A stretch of DNA of 31,614 nt from an uncultured Coriobacteriaceae bacterium (GTDB lineage Bacteria; Actinomycetota; Coriobacteriia; Coriobacteriales; Atopobiaceae): positions 1-31,614 of the forward strand of contig UQSV01000015.1 in assembly GCA_900543875.1 (NCBI GenBank), read 5' to 3'. Each line of letters begins with the position of its first letter. The first letter of the stretch is position 1. The notes beneath the pieces were generated by a model. That model was not told the origin of the DNA and ran no database searches. It saw nothing but the letters and a program-made list of their open reading frames with translations. A program made the position numbers and the translations under genes. Shown here piece by piece: positions 14,668 to 22,135 of the stretch.

Positions 14668-14707
14668 GTGCCCGTGCCGCCAGGTGGTCGCACGGGCACC
14701 TTGGTTT
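14668..14707 (+). terminator. Hairpin in the clpC leader (terminator or attenuator)
   Basis: GTGCCCGTGC (14668-14677) and GCACGGGCAC (14690-14699) form a perfect 10-bp stem with a 12-nt loop, followed by CTTGGTTTTG. It ends about 30 bp before the clpC start codon. It could end the ThrE transcript or modulate clpC if the promoter at about 14654 is used. The preceding 150 bp (14490-14638) contain no gene I can support. Confidence 0.5.
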
Positions 14708-14736
14708 TGATGGAACGACCGAGGGGGAACCTTCGC

Positions 14737-17358
14737 ATGTTCGACAAGTTCACAGACAAGGCGCGCAAGGTCATGAGCCTCGCCCAGGACGAGGCCCGTG
14801 CCCTGGGCCAGATGTACGTGGGCACCGAGCACCTGCTGCTGGCTCTCATCAAGGAGGGCGAGGGCATTGCCGCCCAAGCCCTCTCGAACCTCGACATCAC
14901 CTATGACGAGACGGTCGAGACGGTCCAGAAGGTCACGGAGCGCTCGAGCGAGCCCGTGCCGGGCGGCCACATCCCGTTCACGCCGCGCGCCAAGCGCGTG
15001 CTCGAGGGCGCCTATCGCGAGACGATGAGCCGCGGCGCCACCTACATTTCCACCGAGCACCTGCTGCTGGGCATCGTGCGCGAGGGCAACGGCGTGGCCA
15101 TGGAGGCGCTTGCGCGCATGGGCGTCTCGGGTGACGCGGTGCGCAACGCCGTGACCGAGCTCATCGACAAGAACGCGCCCAAGGACAACCCGCCGCAGGT
15201 CCAAGAGGTGCGCATTGGCCCCGACGGCGTGTCCGTGGGCCCCGCGCGCTCCAGCGCCGCCAATAGCGACGACGCCTCGATGCTCGAGCAGTACGGCAAG
15301 AACCTCACGGCCCTTGCCGCCGACGGCAAGCTCGACCCCGTCATTGGCCGCGACCGCGAGGTCGAGCGCGTGATGCAGGTCCTGGCGCGCCGCCAGAAGA
15401 ACAATCCGCTCATCCTGGGCGACCCGGGCGTGGGCAAGACGGCCATCGTCGAGGGCCTGGCCCAGCTCGTTGCCGCCGGTACCGTGCCCGACATGCTGCG
15501 TGGCAAGCAGATCTGGACGCTTGACGTCTCTGCGCTCGTCGCTGGCTCCAAGTACCGCGGCGAGTTCGAGGACCGCCTCAAGAAGGTCATCGCCGAGGTG
15601 GAGAAGGACGGCAACGTCATCCTGTTCATCGACGAGATGCACACGATCATCGGCGCCGGCTCGGCCGAGGGCTCCATCGACGCCGCGAGCATCCTCAAGC
15701 CGCCCCTCTCGCGCGGCGAGATCCAGGTCATCGGCGCCACGACGGCCGAGGAGTACCGCAAGCACATCGAGAAGGACTCCGCGCTCGAGCGCCGCTTCCA
15801 GCCGGTGAACATCGCCGAGCCCAGCTGCGAGGACACCCTCAAGATCATCCAGGGCCTCGAGCCCGCCTACGAGCAGCACCACCACGTGCGCTACACGCCC
15901 GAGGCGCTGCAGGCGGCCGTGACCCTGTCTGACCGCTACATCCAAGACCGCTTCCTGCCCGACAAGGCCATCGACGTCATCGACGAGGCTGGTGCCCGCA
16001 CGCGCGTGCACAAGATGGTGCTGCCGCCCGAGATTGCCCAGGTCGACGAGGAGCTCAAGCGCGTGCGTGCCGAGAAGCGCGACACCGTGAGCGCCCAGGA
16101 GTTCGAGCAGGCCGCCCGCCTGCGCGACCAGGAGAAGCAGCTCGAGGCCCAGCGTGACGAGCTCGAGAAGACCTGGCACAAGCAGATGGAGGGCAACGTC
16201 GTGACGGTCGACGAGGCCGCCATCGCAGACGTGGTCTCCTCGATCACGGGCGTGCCTGTCTCGAACCTCACCGAGGCCGAGGCATCCAAGCTGCTGCGCT
16301 GCGAGGAGGTTCTCCACCAGCGCGTCATTGGCCAGGACGAGGCCGTGAGCGGCGTGGCCCGCGCCATCCGCCGCAGCCGCTCGCCGCTCAAGGACCCGCG
16401 TCGCCCCGGCGGCTCGTTCATCTTCCTGGGTCCCTCGGGCGTGGGCAAGACCGAGCTCGCCAAGTCGCTCGCCGAGTTCCTCTTTGGCTCGCAGGACGCG
16501 CTCATCACCTTTGACATGAGCGAGTTCATGGAGAAGTTCGCCGTAAGCAAGCTTGTGGGTGCCCCTCCGGGATACGTGGGCTACGACGAGGGCGGCGAGC
16601 TCACCAAGGCCGTGCGCCGCAGGCCCTATTCCGTGGTGCTGTTCGACGAGATCGAGAAGGCCCACCCCGATGTCTTCAACATCCTCCTCCAGATTTTGGA
16701 CGAGGGTAGGCTCACCGACGGCCAGGGTCGCAAGGTGGACTTCTCGAACACCGTCATCATCATGACGAGCAACGTGGGCGCGCGCGAGATCGCCAAGCCG
16801 GGCGGCATGGGCTTTGGTACGAGCGCGGGCAAGCTCTCCGACGCGGAGATCAAGAGCCGCGCGATGGGCGAGCTCAAGAAGCTGTTCCGTCCCGAGTTCC
16901 TCAACCGCGTTGACGAGATCGTGGTCTTCAAGTCTCTCTCGAGCGAGCAGATTCGTGGCATCGTCGACCTCATGGTGGCCGAGCTGCGCAACCGCCTCAT
17001 TGGCCAGGGCATGTCCATCGAGCTTACTGACGCCGCGAAGAACGTGCTTGCCAAGGAGGGAACCGATCCAATCTATGGCGCGAGGCCGCTGCGCCGTGCC
17101 ATCCAGACCCTCATCGAAGACCCGCTGGCCGAGCAGCTGCTGGCCCAGGGCTGGGGCGCCGGCGACATCGTGCTGGTCGATGTGGGCGATGACGGCAAGC
17201 TCACCTTCTCCAAGGGTGCGGGCGCCATTCCCGAGCGCACCGAGCGCGAGCACATGGACCTGCCGGCCGCCATGGGCACGTGGAGCGCCCCTACGGGCGG
17301 CAGTGGCCGCGGCGCCTCTGGCGGCTCCGACGCGGGCCTTGCCGCCGCGGGCAACTAG
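14737..17358 (+). CDS. clpC: ATP-dependent Clp protease ATP-binding subunit ClpC
   Basis: This 873-residue cytoplasmic Hsp100 unfoldase feeds proteins to ClpP. Two Clp-N repeats (about 1-145) contain EARALGQMYVGTEHLLLALI and the matching second repeat. AAA+ domain 1 has Walker A GDPGVGKTAI and Walker B VILFIDEMHT. The middle region carries a UVR-like motif (EFEQAARLRDQEKQLE) that marks ClpC rather than ClpB. AAA+ domain 2 has Walker A GPSGVGKTEL and Walker B VVLFDEIEKAHPD. The C-terminus ends in a Gly/Ser/Ala-rich tail (about 845-873). ATG 14737 has GAGGGGGAA upstream; the longer frame through the leader hairpin is rejected. It is monocistronic, flanked by a leader hairpin and a strong terminator. 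Confidence 0.96.
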   Translation: MFDKFTDKARKVMSLAQDEARALGQMYVGTEHLLLALIKEGEGIAAQALSNLDITYDETVETVQKVTERSSEPVPGGHIPFTPRAKRVLEGAYRETMSRGATYISTEHLLLGIVREGNGVAMEALARMGVSGDAVRNAVTELIDKNAPKDNPPQVQEVRIGPDGVSVGPARSSAANSDDASMLEQYGKNLTALAADGKLDPVIGRDREVERVMQVLARRQKNNPLILGDPGVGKTAIVEGLAQLVAAGTVPDMLRGKQIWTLDVSALVAGSKYRGEFEDRLKKVIAEVEKDGNVILFIDEMHTIIGAGSAEGSIDAASILKPPLSRGEIQVIGATTAEEYRKHIEKDSALERRFQPVNIAEPSCEDTLKIIQGLEPAYEQHHHVRYTPEALQAAVTLSDRYIQDRFLPDKAIDVIDEAGARTRVHKMVLPPEIAQVDEELKRVRAEKRDTVSAQEFEQAARLRDQEKQLEAQRDELEKTWHKQMEGNVVTVDEAAIADVVSSITGVPVSNLTEAEASKLLRCEEVLHQRVIGQDEAVSGVARAIRRSRSPLKDPRRPGGSFIFLGPSGVGKTELAKSLAEFLFGSQDALITFDMSEFMEKFAVSKLVGAPPGYVGYDEGGELTKAVRRRPYSVVLFDEIEKAHPDVFNILLQILDEGRLTDGQGRKVDFSNTVIIMTSNVGAREIAKPGGMGFGTSAGKLSDAEIKSRAMGELKKLFRPEFLNRVDEIVVFKSLSSEQIRGIVDLMVAELRNRLIGQGMSIELTDAAKNVLAKEGTDPIYGARPLRRAIQTLIEDPLAEQLLAQGWGAGDIVLVDVGDDGKLTFSKGAGAIPERTEREHMDLPAAMGTWSAPTGGSGRGASGGSDAGLAAAGN

Positions 17359-17368
17359 TTGCGTGGAA

Positions 17369-17407
17369 CGGGGCGGCTGCATCGAGCGGCCGCCCCGTTT
17401 TCTGTTT
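17369..17407 (+). terminator. Terminator after clpC
   Basis: CGGGGCGGC (17369-17377) and GCCGCCCCG (17389-17397) form a perfect 9-bp stem, followed by TTTTCTGTTT. Confidence 0.9.
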
Positions 17408-17425
17408 GGCACGTACGTTGGCGGT

Positions 17426-17503
17426 GGGACAAATTAGCCCGGAGCTATATCGTCCCAAACCGTAGGAAAAGTGGGACAAGATAGCTCCGGGCTAATTTGT
17501 CCC
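17426..17503. repeat. Family B long inverted-repeat element, full copy 1
   Basis: The element is 78 bp. Two 31-bp arms (17426-17456 and 17473-17503) are complementary at 29 positions and flank a 16-bp spacer (17457-17472) reading AAACCGTAGGAAAAGT. Each arm itself starts GGGACA and ends GTCCC, so each can also fold alone. T and A flank it, making TGGGAC...GTCCCA ends. It lies between convergent gene ends, between the clpC terminator and the minus-strand terminator at 17512. No T-run follows, so it is not a standard terminator. It is shared with 26542-26619 (reverse orientation) and, as a single arm, 29288-29319. Confidence 0.88.
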
Positions 17504-17511
17504 AAGAAAGA

Positions 17512-17545
17512 GGGAGGCTGTCATCCGAGTGGATGGCAGCCTCCC
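17512..17545 (-). terminator. Terminator of the peptidoglycan-binding protein operon
   Basis: GGGAGGCTGTCATCC (17512-17526) and GGATGGCAGCCTCCC (17531-17545) form a 15-bp stem with one wobble and a GAGT loop. On the minus strand it is followed by TCTTTCTT, 24 bp after the stop codon. The plus side has a looser T-rich tail, so it may work both ways. Confidence 0.85.
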
Positions 17546-17568
17546 TTGTCGTTGCTTCTTCTTGGCGT

Positions 17569-18474
17569 CTAGCCCAGGGCGGCGCAGAGGGCGTCGATGA
17601 GCGAGACGGCCAGCATCTGCGAGTCGTTGAGCGTGAACGTGCCGTCGTAGGAGCCGCCGGGCAGCTCCACGCGAATCACGGGCGGCTTGTGGCGGGCGCT
17701 CTCGAGGGCCGTGCGCAGGCGCAGGGCCAGGTCCTCGCCCTCGGTCATCGTGACGTTGGAGACGTTGGAGACAGCGGGGCGCGGCGTGGAGGCCAGCACG
17801 AGCACGGCGTTGTCGGCGGGCGTGGCCGCGTCAATGCTCTCGACCAGGTGCAGACCGGTGTTCTGCGAGGTGGCGCTGGCGATGTTCCAGATGCGGCCGG
17901 CCACGTTGCGGGCGATGGGGTCCTCGGCCGTGAGGGCGATGTGTACCTCGTCGAGCACGAGCGCGGCGCGGGCAAAGCCCATGCCGCTCTGCGGGTGCGG
18001 GCCGTTGGCGGGCTTGCCGGCCCAGACGTGGCGCAGGCGCTCAAGGGCGTCGAAGGTGTCGGAGAAGGCGATACCGTCTGCGAGCATGCCCACGTTCTCC
18101 TGGAACATCTTCACGGCGCCCTCAGTGTGGGGGCCGTAGTAGCCGTCCGCCTCGCCGCAGGAGAAGCCCAGCACGTTGAGGGCGTTCTGCAGGCAGCGCA
18201 CGTCGTTGCCGTGGAAGTTGGGGAGGCGCAGGTAGAGCGTGCGGTCGCCCATCTGGTAGCACTCGTCGACGAGCGCAGACCAGCAGGTCGCGTCGACCTC
18301 GCTGGAGAGCGGCAGGTTCTGGCCCAGGCGGAAGCGCGCCACGGCGTTGGCGGTGGAGCTGCCAAACGTCGAGGTCTTGCGCTCACCCTCGTCGATGTCA
18401 AAGCCCAGCGAGGCAAGGCGCTCCTGCACGTCCTCGACCACGGCGCCCGTCATACTCTCACGAATCGGATCCAT
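17569..18474 (-). CDS. Protein with two peptidoglycan-binding domains, CwlM-like arrangement
   Basis: This 301-residue protein has no signal peptide or membrane segment. Two PG_binding_1-type three-helix domains are visible at about 8-70 (VEDVQERLASLGF...STANAVARFRLGQNL) and 84-145 (VRCLQNALNVLGF...GPHTEGAVKMFQENVG). The remaining 150 residues have a Rossmann-like pattern but lack the zinc ligands of amidase_3. Mycobacterial CwlM has the same order (two PG-binding domains, then a degenerate amidase), is cytoplasmic and regulates peptidoglycan precursor synthesis. The comparison is by domain layout only. ATG 18474 is preceded by AAGGAG; the earlier in-frame start has none. It is last in the galE-polyprenyl synthetase unit, 60 bp downstream. 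It could alternatively be an inactive hydrolase relic. Confidence 0.75.
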   Translation of the reverse strand: MDPIRESMTGAVVEDVQERLASLGFDIDEGERKTSTFGSSTANAVARFRLGQNLPLSSEVDATCWSALVDECYQMGDRTLYLRLPNFHGNDVRCLQNALNVLGFSCGEADGYYGPHTEGAVKMFQENVGMLADGIAFSDTFDALERLRHVWAGKPANGPHPQSGMGFARAALVLDEVHIALTAEDPIARNVAGRIWNIASATSQNTGLHLVESIDAATPADNAVLVLASTPRPAVSNVSNVTMTEGEDLALRLRTALESARHKPPVIRVELPGGSYDGTFTLNDSQMLAVSLIDALCAALG

Positions 18475-18534
18475 CGTGTACTCCTTGACTAGTCGCCCCG
18501 AGCAAGCGCGGCGGCCAAGCAAGCTGCCGGCTGG

Positions 18535-19575
18535 CTAGCTTGCGCGATTTACAAAGAACTGCGCCATTGAGCATAGCAGCTCGCAGGCATCTGCCGAGAT
18601 GAGACCGTCCTGCTCGAGCCCGTGGGCGAGCTCCTCGGCCTGTGCCACCTCGCTTGAGGCAAGGTCACGGCAGCACTCGGTGCCGCCGCCAAGCTCGATG
18701 AGCTCCACAGCCCGGGCGAGCGTGGCGGCCTCGGTTGCCTGGCTGCCCAGGATGCCCACGAGCTCGTCCCTCTCGGCCGCGCCAAGGTTCTCGAGGGCAT
18801 GCACCACGGCGAGCGTGCGCTTGCCCTCGGTGATGTCGCTGCGGAAGTCCTTGCCCTGGGCCTCGGCGTCTCCCACAAGGTTCAGCAAATCGTCCTGCAG
18901 CTGGAAGGCGATTCCCGCGTGCAGGCCCACCTTGCGCAGGCCCTCCTTGAGCGCGTCACCCGCGCCCGCGGCAGTGGCGCCGATGAGCAGCGGCGAGGCC
19001 GCCGAGTACCAGGCCGTCTTGCTCGTCACCATGTAGACGTAGTCGTCAGTGGTGACGTCCCAGCGCTCGTCGCGGGCCCAGCCCAGGTCGAGCGCCTGAC
19101 CCTCGAGGGTGTGGAGCTCCATCTCGACCAGGCGGCGCAGCACCTCGGGCTTGCGCTCCTCGGGAAGGGCGGCGTCCTGCAGCACCACGTCGATGACCTG
19201 CACGAGCGCGAGGTCGCCCATGTTGGTGGCCACACCCACGCCCTGCGTCTTGTAGAGGCAGGGCTCGCCGCGGCGCAGCTCGCTGGCGTCGGCGATGTCG
19301 TCGTGGATGAGCGCCGCGCTCTGGAAGAGCTCGATGGCAACGGCGGGGGCCAGCGCCACCTCGGCGTTGCCGCCCACGGCCTCGGCACCCATGAGGCACA
19401 AGACGGGGCGCACGCGCTTGCCGCCCTCGGCCGTGAAGTGGGCGAGGGGCTCGTAGAGGTAGCGCTCGAGGTCTACGGCGACGCCCTCGCTGGTGAGCGG
19501 CCGTGCCGAAGCGGCGGCGAGGCGCTCGTTCACCAGGGGCAGGCGGGCGCGCAGGTAATCGACGAAGCTGCTCAC
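18535..19575 (-). CDS. Polyprenyl (trans-isoprenyl) diphosphate synthase
   Basis: This 346-residue cytoplasmic enzyme condenses isopentenyl diphosphate onto an allylic diphosphate. GGKRVRP (51-57) binds IPP. The first aspartate-rich motif is HDDIADASELRRG (Asp92, Asp93, Asp96), and the second is FQLQDDLLNLVGD, in which the last Asp of DDxxD is Asn. The residues before the first motif that set chain length (FQSAALI) do not let me choose between geranylgeranyl and longer products. It starts with GTG at 19575, 3 bp after the galE stop, with GAGGAG within the galE end, so translation is probably coupled. Products could be menaquinone side chains or carrier lipids. It uses MEP-pathway IPP, for which ispE is present at the window start. 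Confidence 0.9.
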   Translation of the reverse strand: MSSFVDYLRARLPLVNERLAAASARPLTSEGVAVDLERYLYEPLAHFTAEGGKRVRPVLCLMGAEAVGGNAEVALAPAVAIELFQSAALIHDDIADASELRRGEPCLYKTQGVGVATNMGDLALVQVIDVVLQDAALPEERKPEVLRRLVEMELHTLEGQALDLGWARDERWDVTTDDYVYMVTSKTAWYSAASPLLIGATAAGAGDALKEGLRKVGLHAGIAFQLQDDLLNLVGDAEAQGKDFRSDITEGKRTLAVVHALENLGAAERDELVGILGSQATEAATLARAVELIELGGGTECCRDLASSEVAQAEELAHGLEQDGLISADACELLCSMAQFFVNRAS

Positions 19576-19578
19576 GCG

Positions 19579-20634
19579 CTACTCCTCGAAGCCGTTGGGG
19601 TTGTGGCTCTGCCAGTTCCAGGAGTCGCGGCACATGTCATTGATGTCGTACTGGGCCTTCCAGCCAAGCATCCTCTCGGCCTTGCTCGCGTCGCACCAGT
19701 TGGCGGCGATGTCGCCACCGCGGCGCTCGCGGATGACGTAGGGGAGCTCCTTGCCGCAGGCCTTGGAGAAGGCGGCGACGACCTCGAGGACCGAGCTGCC
19801 CTTGCCGGTGCCGAGGTTGAAGACCTCGACGCCCTCGCGGCCGTTCATCCAGTTGAGGGCCGCGACGTGGCCGCGGGCCAGGTCGACGACGTGGATGTAG
19901 TCGCGCACGCCGGTGCCATCGGGCGTGGGATAGTCGTTGCCGTACACCTGGACGGCGGAGAGCTTGCCCACGGCGACCTGCGCCACGTAGGGTACGAGGT
20001 TGTTGGGGATGCCCTTGGGGTCCTCACCGATGAGTCCGGAGGGGTGCGCGCCGATGGGGTTGAAGTAGCGCAGCAGCACGACGTTCCACTCGGGGTCGGC
20101 GGTGTGGAGGTCGGTGAGGATCTGCTCGATCATCCACTTGGTCCAGCCGTAGGGGTTGGTGGCCGGCTTCTTGGGGCTCTCCTCGGTGAGGGGGAGGCTG
20201 TCGGGGTCGCCGTAGACGGTGCTGGAGCTCGAGAAGATGATCGACTTGCAGCCGTGGTTGCGCATGACGTCAACGAGCACGAGCGTGTTCTCGATGTTGT
20301 TGTGGTAGTACTCGATGGGCTTGGTGACAGACTCGCCCACGGCCTTGAAGCCAGCGAAGTGGATGACGCGGTCGATGTCGTGCTGGTCGAAGATGCGGTT
20401 CATCGCGTCGCGGTCGAGCACGTTGTCCTCGTAGAACGTGAAGCGCTGGGCGGCCTCGTCGCCCACAATCTGGCGCACGCGGTCGAGCGCGATGGCGCTG
20501 GCGTTGGAGAGGTCGTCGACCACGACGACCTCGTAGCCGCTCTGCAGCAGCTCGATGACGGTGTGCGAGCCGATGAACCCGGCGCCGCCGGTGACGAGCA
20601 CGCAGGTGTCCTGGGGCTTGATTGCTTCGCTCAT
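19579..20634 (-). CDS. galE: UDP-glucose 4-epimerase
   Basis: This 351-residue cytoplasmic SDR enzyme interconverts UDP-glucose and UDP-galactose using tightly bound NAD. The dinucleotide loop GGAGFIGSH is at about residues 16-24, the catalytic serine segment is SSSSTVYG, and the YxxxK pair is YGWTK. NPIGAHPSGLIGEDP and VRDYIHVVDLARGH are typical of bacterial GalE. The length is normal for the family. AAAGGAT precedes ATG 20634. It is first in a tight unit with the polyprenyl synthetase and the peptidoglycan-binding protein, pointing to cell-surface polysaccharide synthesis rather than galactose breakdown. No other Leloir-pathway gene is seen. Confidence 0.95.
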   Translation of the reverse strand: MSEAIKPQDTCVLVTGGAGFIGSHTVIELLQSGYEVVVVDDLSNASAIALDRVRQIVGDEAAQRFTFYEDNVLDRDAMNRIFDQHDIDRVIHFAGFKAVGESVTKPIEYYHNNIENTLVLVDVMRNHGCKSIIFSSSSTVYGDPDSLPLTEESPKKPATNPYGWTKWMIEQILTDLHTADPEWNVVLLRYFNPIGAHPSGLIGEDPKGIPNNLVPYVAQVAVGKLSAVQVYGNDYPTPDGTGVRDYIHVVDLARGHVAALNWMNGREGVEVFNLGTGKGSSVLEVVAAFSKACGKELPYVIRERRGGDIAANWCDASKAERMLGWKAQYDINDMCRDSWNWQSHNPNGFEE

Positions 20635-20679
20635 GGGGATCCTTTCGCCTGTGGCGATCGTTTGTTGTTGCGAGGCTTG

Positions 20680-20714
20680 GGCGCACGTGCGCCTTTGTCC
20701 AATTTTTAAGTATA
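20680..20714 (-). promoter_or_regulatory. galE promoter region with 14-bp perfect palindrome
   Basis: A -10-like TATACT lies at 20714-20709 on the minus strand, with no clear -35. Downstream of it, in the expected leader, is the perfect palindrome GGCGCACGTGCGCC (20693-20680). The position suits a repressor operator; no regulator is identified. Confidence 0.4.
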
Positions 20715-20772
20715 TCGCGCCAGCTGCGGCGCCTGTGGAGCATGGGTGTGGGCGGGCTGCTTGTAAAAGAAA

Positions 20773-20803
20773 GCCGCCTTGTGACGAGGGGTCACAAGGC
20801 GGC
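20773..20803 (-). terminator. Terminator of the NlpC/P60 gene
   Basis: The 13-bp perfect arms GCCGCCTTGTGAC and GTCACAAGGCGGC enclose a 5-nt loop. On the minus strand they are followed by TTTCTTTTAC, 26 bp after the stop codon. Confidence 0.92.
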
Positions 20804-20829
20804 GATCAAACGGGCGCTGATTGTGCGAG

Positions 20830-22029
20830 CTAGGCGGCCCAGCCCCAGCGCGGGGTCACCGTGGTGCCGTAGGTGCCAATCCAGGCGTCGACGCTCATCG
20901 TCTGGATGGAACCCACGTTGTGCATGACCATGCCGCCGCCGATGTAGATGCCCACATGTCCGTAGACCCTGCCGGCCGCGGTGCCGGTCCAGGTGCTCAC
21001 GGCGATAATCATGCCAGGCTGCAGGTCTGCCTTGTTGGAGCTCGTGCAGAAGTTCCAGTACATGTTGTTGGCGTTGCCGCCCGGGTAGCCCAAGCCCGCG
21101 CGCGAGTAGACCTGCGAGACCCACATGGCGCACAGGCCACTGCCGGGTGAGCCCACCTGGTAGCAGGCGTTGACGATGGCCTGGCCCTTAACCGATGCGC
21201 TGGCGCCCGACAGGCTGCCCGTCACGCCTGAGGCGCCCGAGCTGCCGTTGTTGCGGTTGGCTGCTGCGGCGGCAGCGGCCTTGGCGGCCTCGGCCTGGCG
21301 GCGCTCCTCCTCGGCGGCGGCGAGGATCTCGGCATCGCGCTTGGCCATGAGGTCGCGCACGTCGTCGCTCAGGTTGTCGACGATGGAGGACGCCTCGTCC
21401 TGCTTGGCCTGGACGGCGGCGAGCTCCTCGGTCTGCTGCTGCTTGAGCTGCTCGAGCTCTGACTGCTTCTGCTCGAGCTCGGCCTTCTGTGCGTCGAGCT
21501 CGGCCTTAGCGCGCTTGACGTCGCTGATGAGCTGCTCATCGCTGGCGTTGATCTTGCCCAGATAGTAGAGGTTGTTGCTGAGCTCCTCGAAGCTGCCCGA
21601 GTTGAGCAGCACGGAGAGCAGGTCGGCGTTGCCCGTCTTGTAGTTGCTCGAGATGCGGGCGCTCAGGCGGTCCTGCTTGTCGGCGATCTCTGCCTGCTTG
21701 GCGTCGATCTCGTCCTGCTTGTCCTGGATGTCTGCCTGGACCTGCTCGATCTGGCTGACCGTGTCGTTGAGCTTCTCGTTGAGCTCCACGTACTCGGCCG
21801 AGATGGCGTCGAGTTTGGCCTGTGCCTCGTCGAGCTGGGCCTGCGCGGAGTTGAGGGCGTCCGTCGTCTCCTTGGAGGCCTTGGCCGCGAATGCCGGCAG
21901 CGGGTTTGCGACGAGGCCTGCCGTGACGGCGGTGATGCCGAGCATGGCCTTGAGGGCCGCGCGGCGCGTCATGAGGATGGGTTCATAGGGTGAAGCGTCC
22001 CGGTTGGGGCGCTGGATGCTTCGCGACAT
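20830..22029 (-). CDS. Secreted NlpC/P60 peptidoglycan hydrolase with coiled coil
   Basis: This 399-residue exported protein has an N-terminal region with TRRAALKAMLG and a hydrophobic core ending in PAFAAKA (about 21-50), which resembles a twin-arginine signal. A long coiled coil follows (about 52-255, many E/K/Q/L heptads, SMC-like), then an Ala-rich linker. The C-terminal NlpC/P60-type cysteine peptidase domain (about 290-399) has catalytic Cys in GSGLCAMWVSQ and His in YGHVGIYIGGG. This layout resembles RipA- and PcsB-type hydrolases that cut peptidoglycan stem peptides during division. ATG 22029 has GGAG just upstream; an earlier ATG at 22092 overlaps a likely -10. The gene is monocistronic with a strong terminator. 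The coiled coil may control activity through a partner such as FtsEX. Confidence 0.9.
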   Translation of the reverse strand: MSRSIQRPNRDASPYEPILMTRRAALKAMLGITAVTAGLVANPLPAFAAKASKETTDALNSAQAQLDEAQAKLDAISAEYVELNEKLNDTVSQIEQVQADIQDKQDEIDAKQAEIADKQDRLSARISSNYKTGNADLLSVLLNSGSFEELSNNLYYLGKINASDEQLISDVKRAKAELDAQKAELEQKQSELEQLKQQQTEELAAVQAKQDEASSIVDNLSDDVRDLMAKRDAEILAAAEEERRQAEAAKAAAAAAANRNNGSSGASGVTGSLSGASASVKGQAIVNACYQVGSPGSGLCAMWVSQVYSRAGLGYPGGNANNMYWNFCTSSNKADLQPGMIIAVSTWTGTAAGRVYGHVGIYIGGGMVMHNVGSIQTMSVDAWIGTYGTTVTPRWGWAA

Positions 22030-22135
22030 GGCTGCTCCAATTTGAGTGCGTTTGCCTGTGGTTGAGCGTCGTGAATCGTATCTGAACAGCATAGCCCGTC
22101 ACCTGCCGCGCGAGAAGAAATGGTGGACGAGTGGT

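Noticed and set aside
14620..14736. CtsR box or HAIR element upstream of clpC
   Set aside because: Neither the CtsR heptad direct repeat nor the CTTGAGT-N7-ACTCAAG inverted repeat is present.
14638..17412. Very long open frame on the minus strand opposite clpC
   Set aside because: It mirrors the GC-rich third positions of clpC, has low-complexity Leu/Ala/Gly/Val/His composition and no family motifs. It is an antisense shadow.
17426..17503. Family B element as an ordinary rho-independent terminator
   Set aside because: No T-run follows on either strand. Separate canonical terminators lie on both sides (17369-17407 and 17512-17545), and the 16-bp spacer is conserved in a distant copy.
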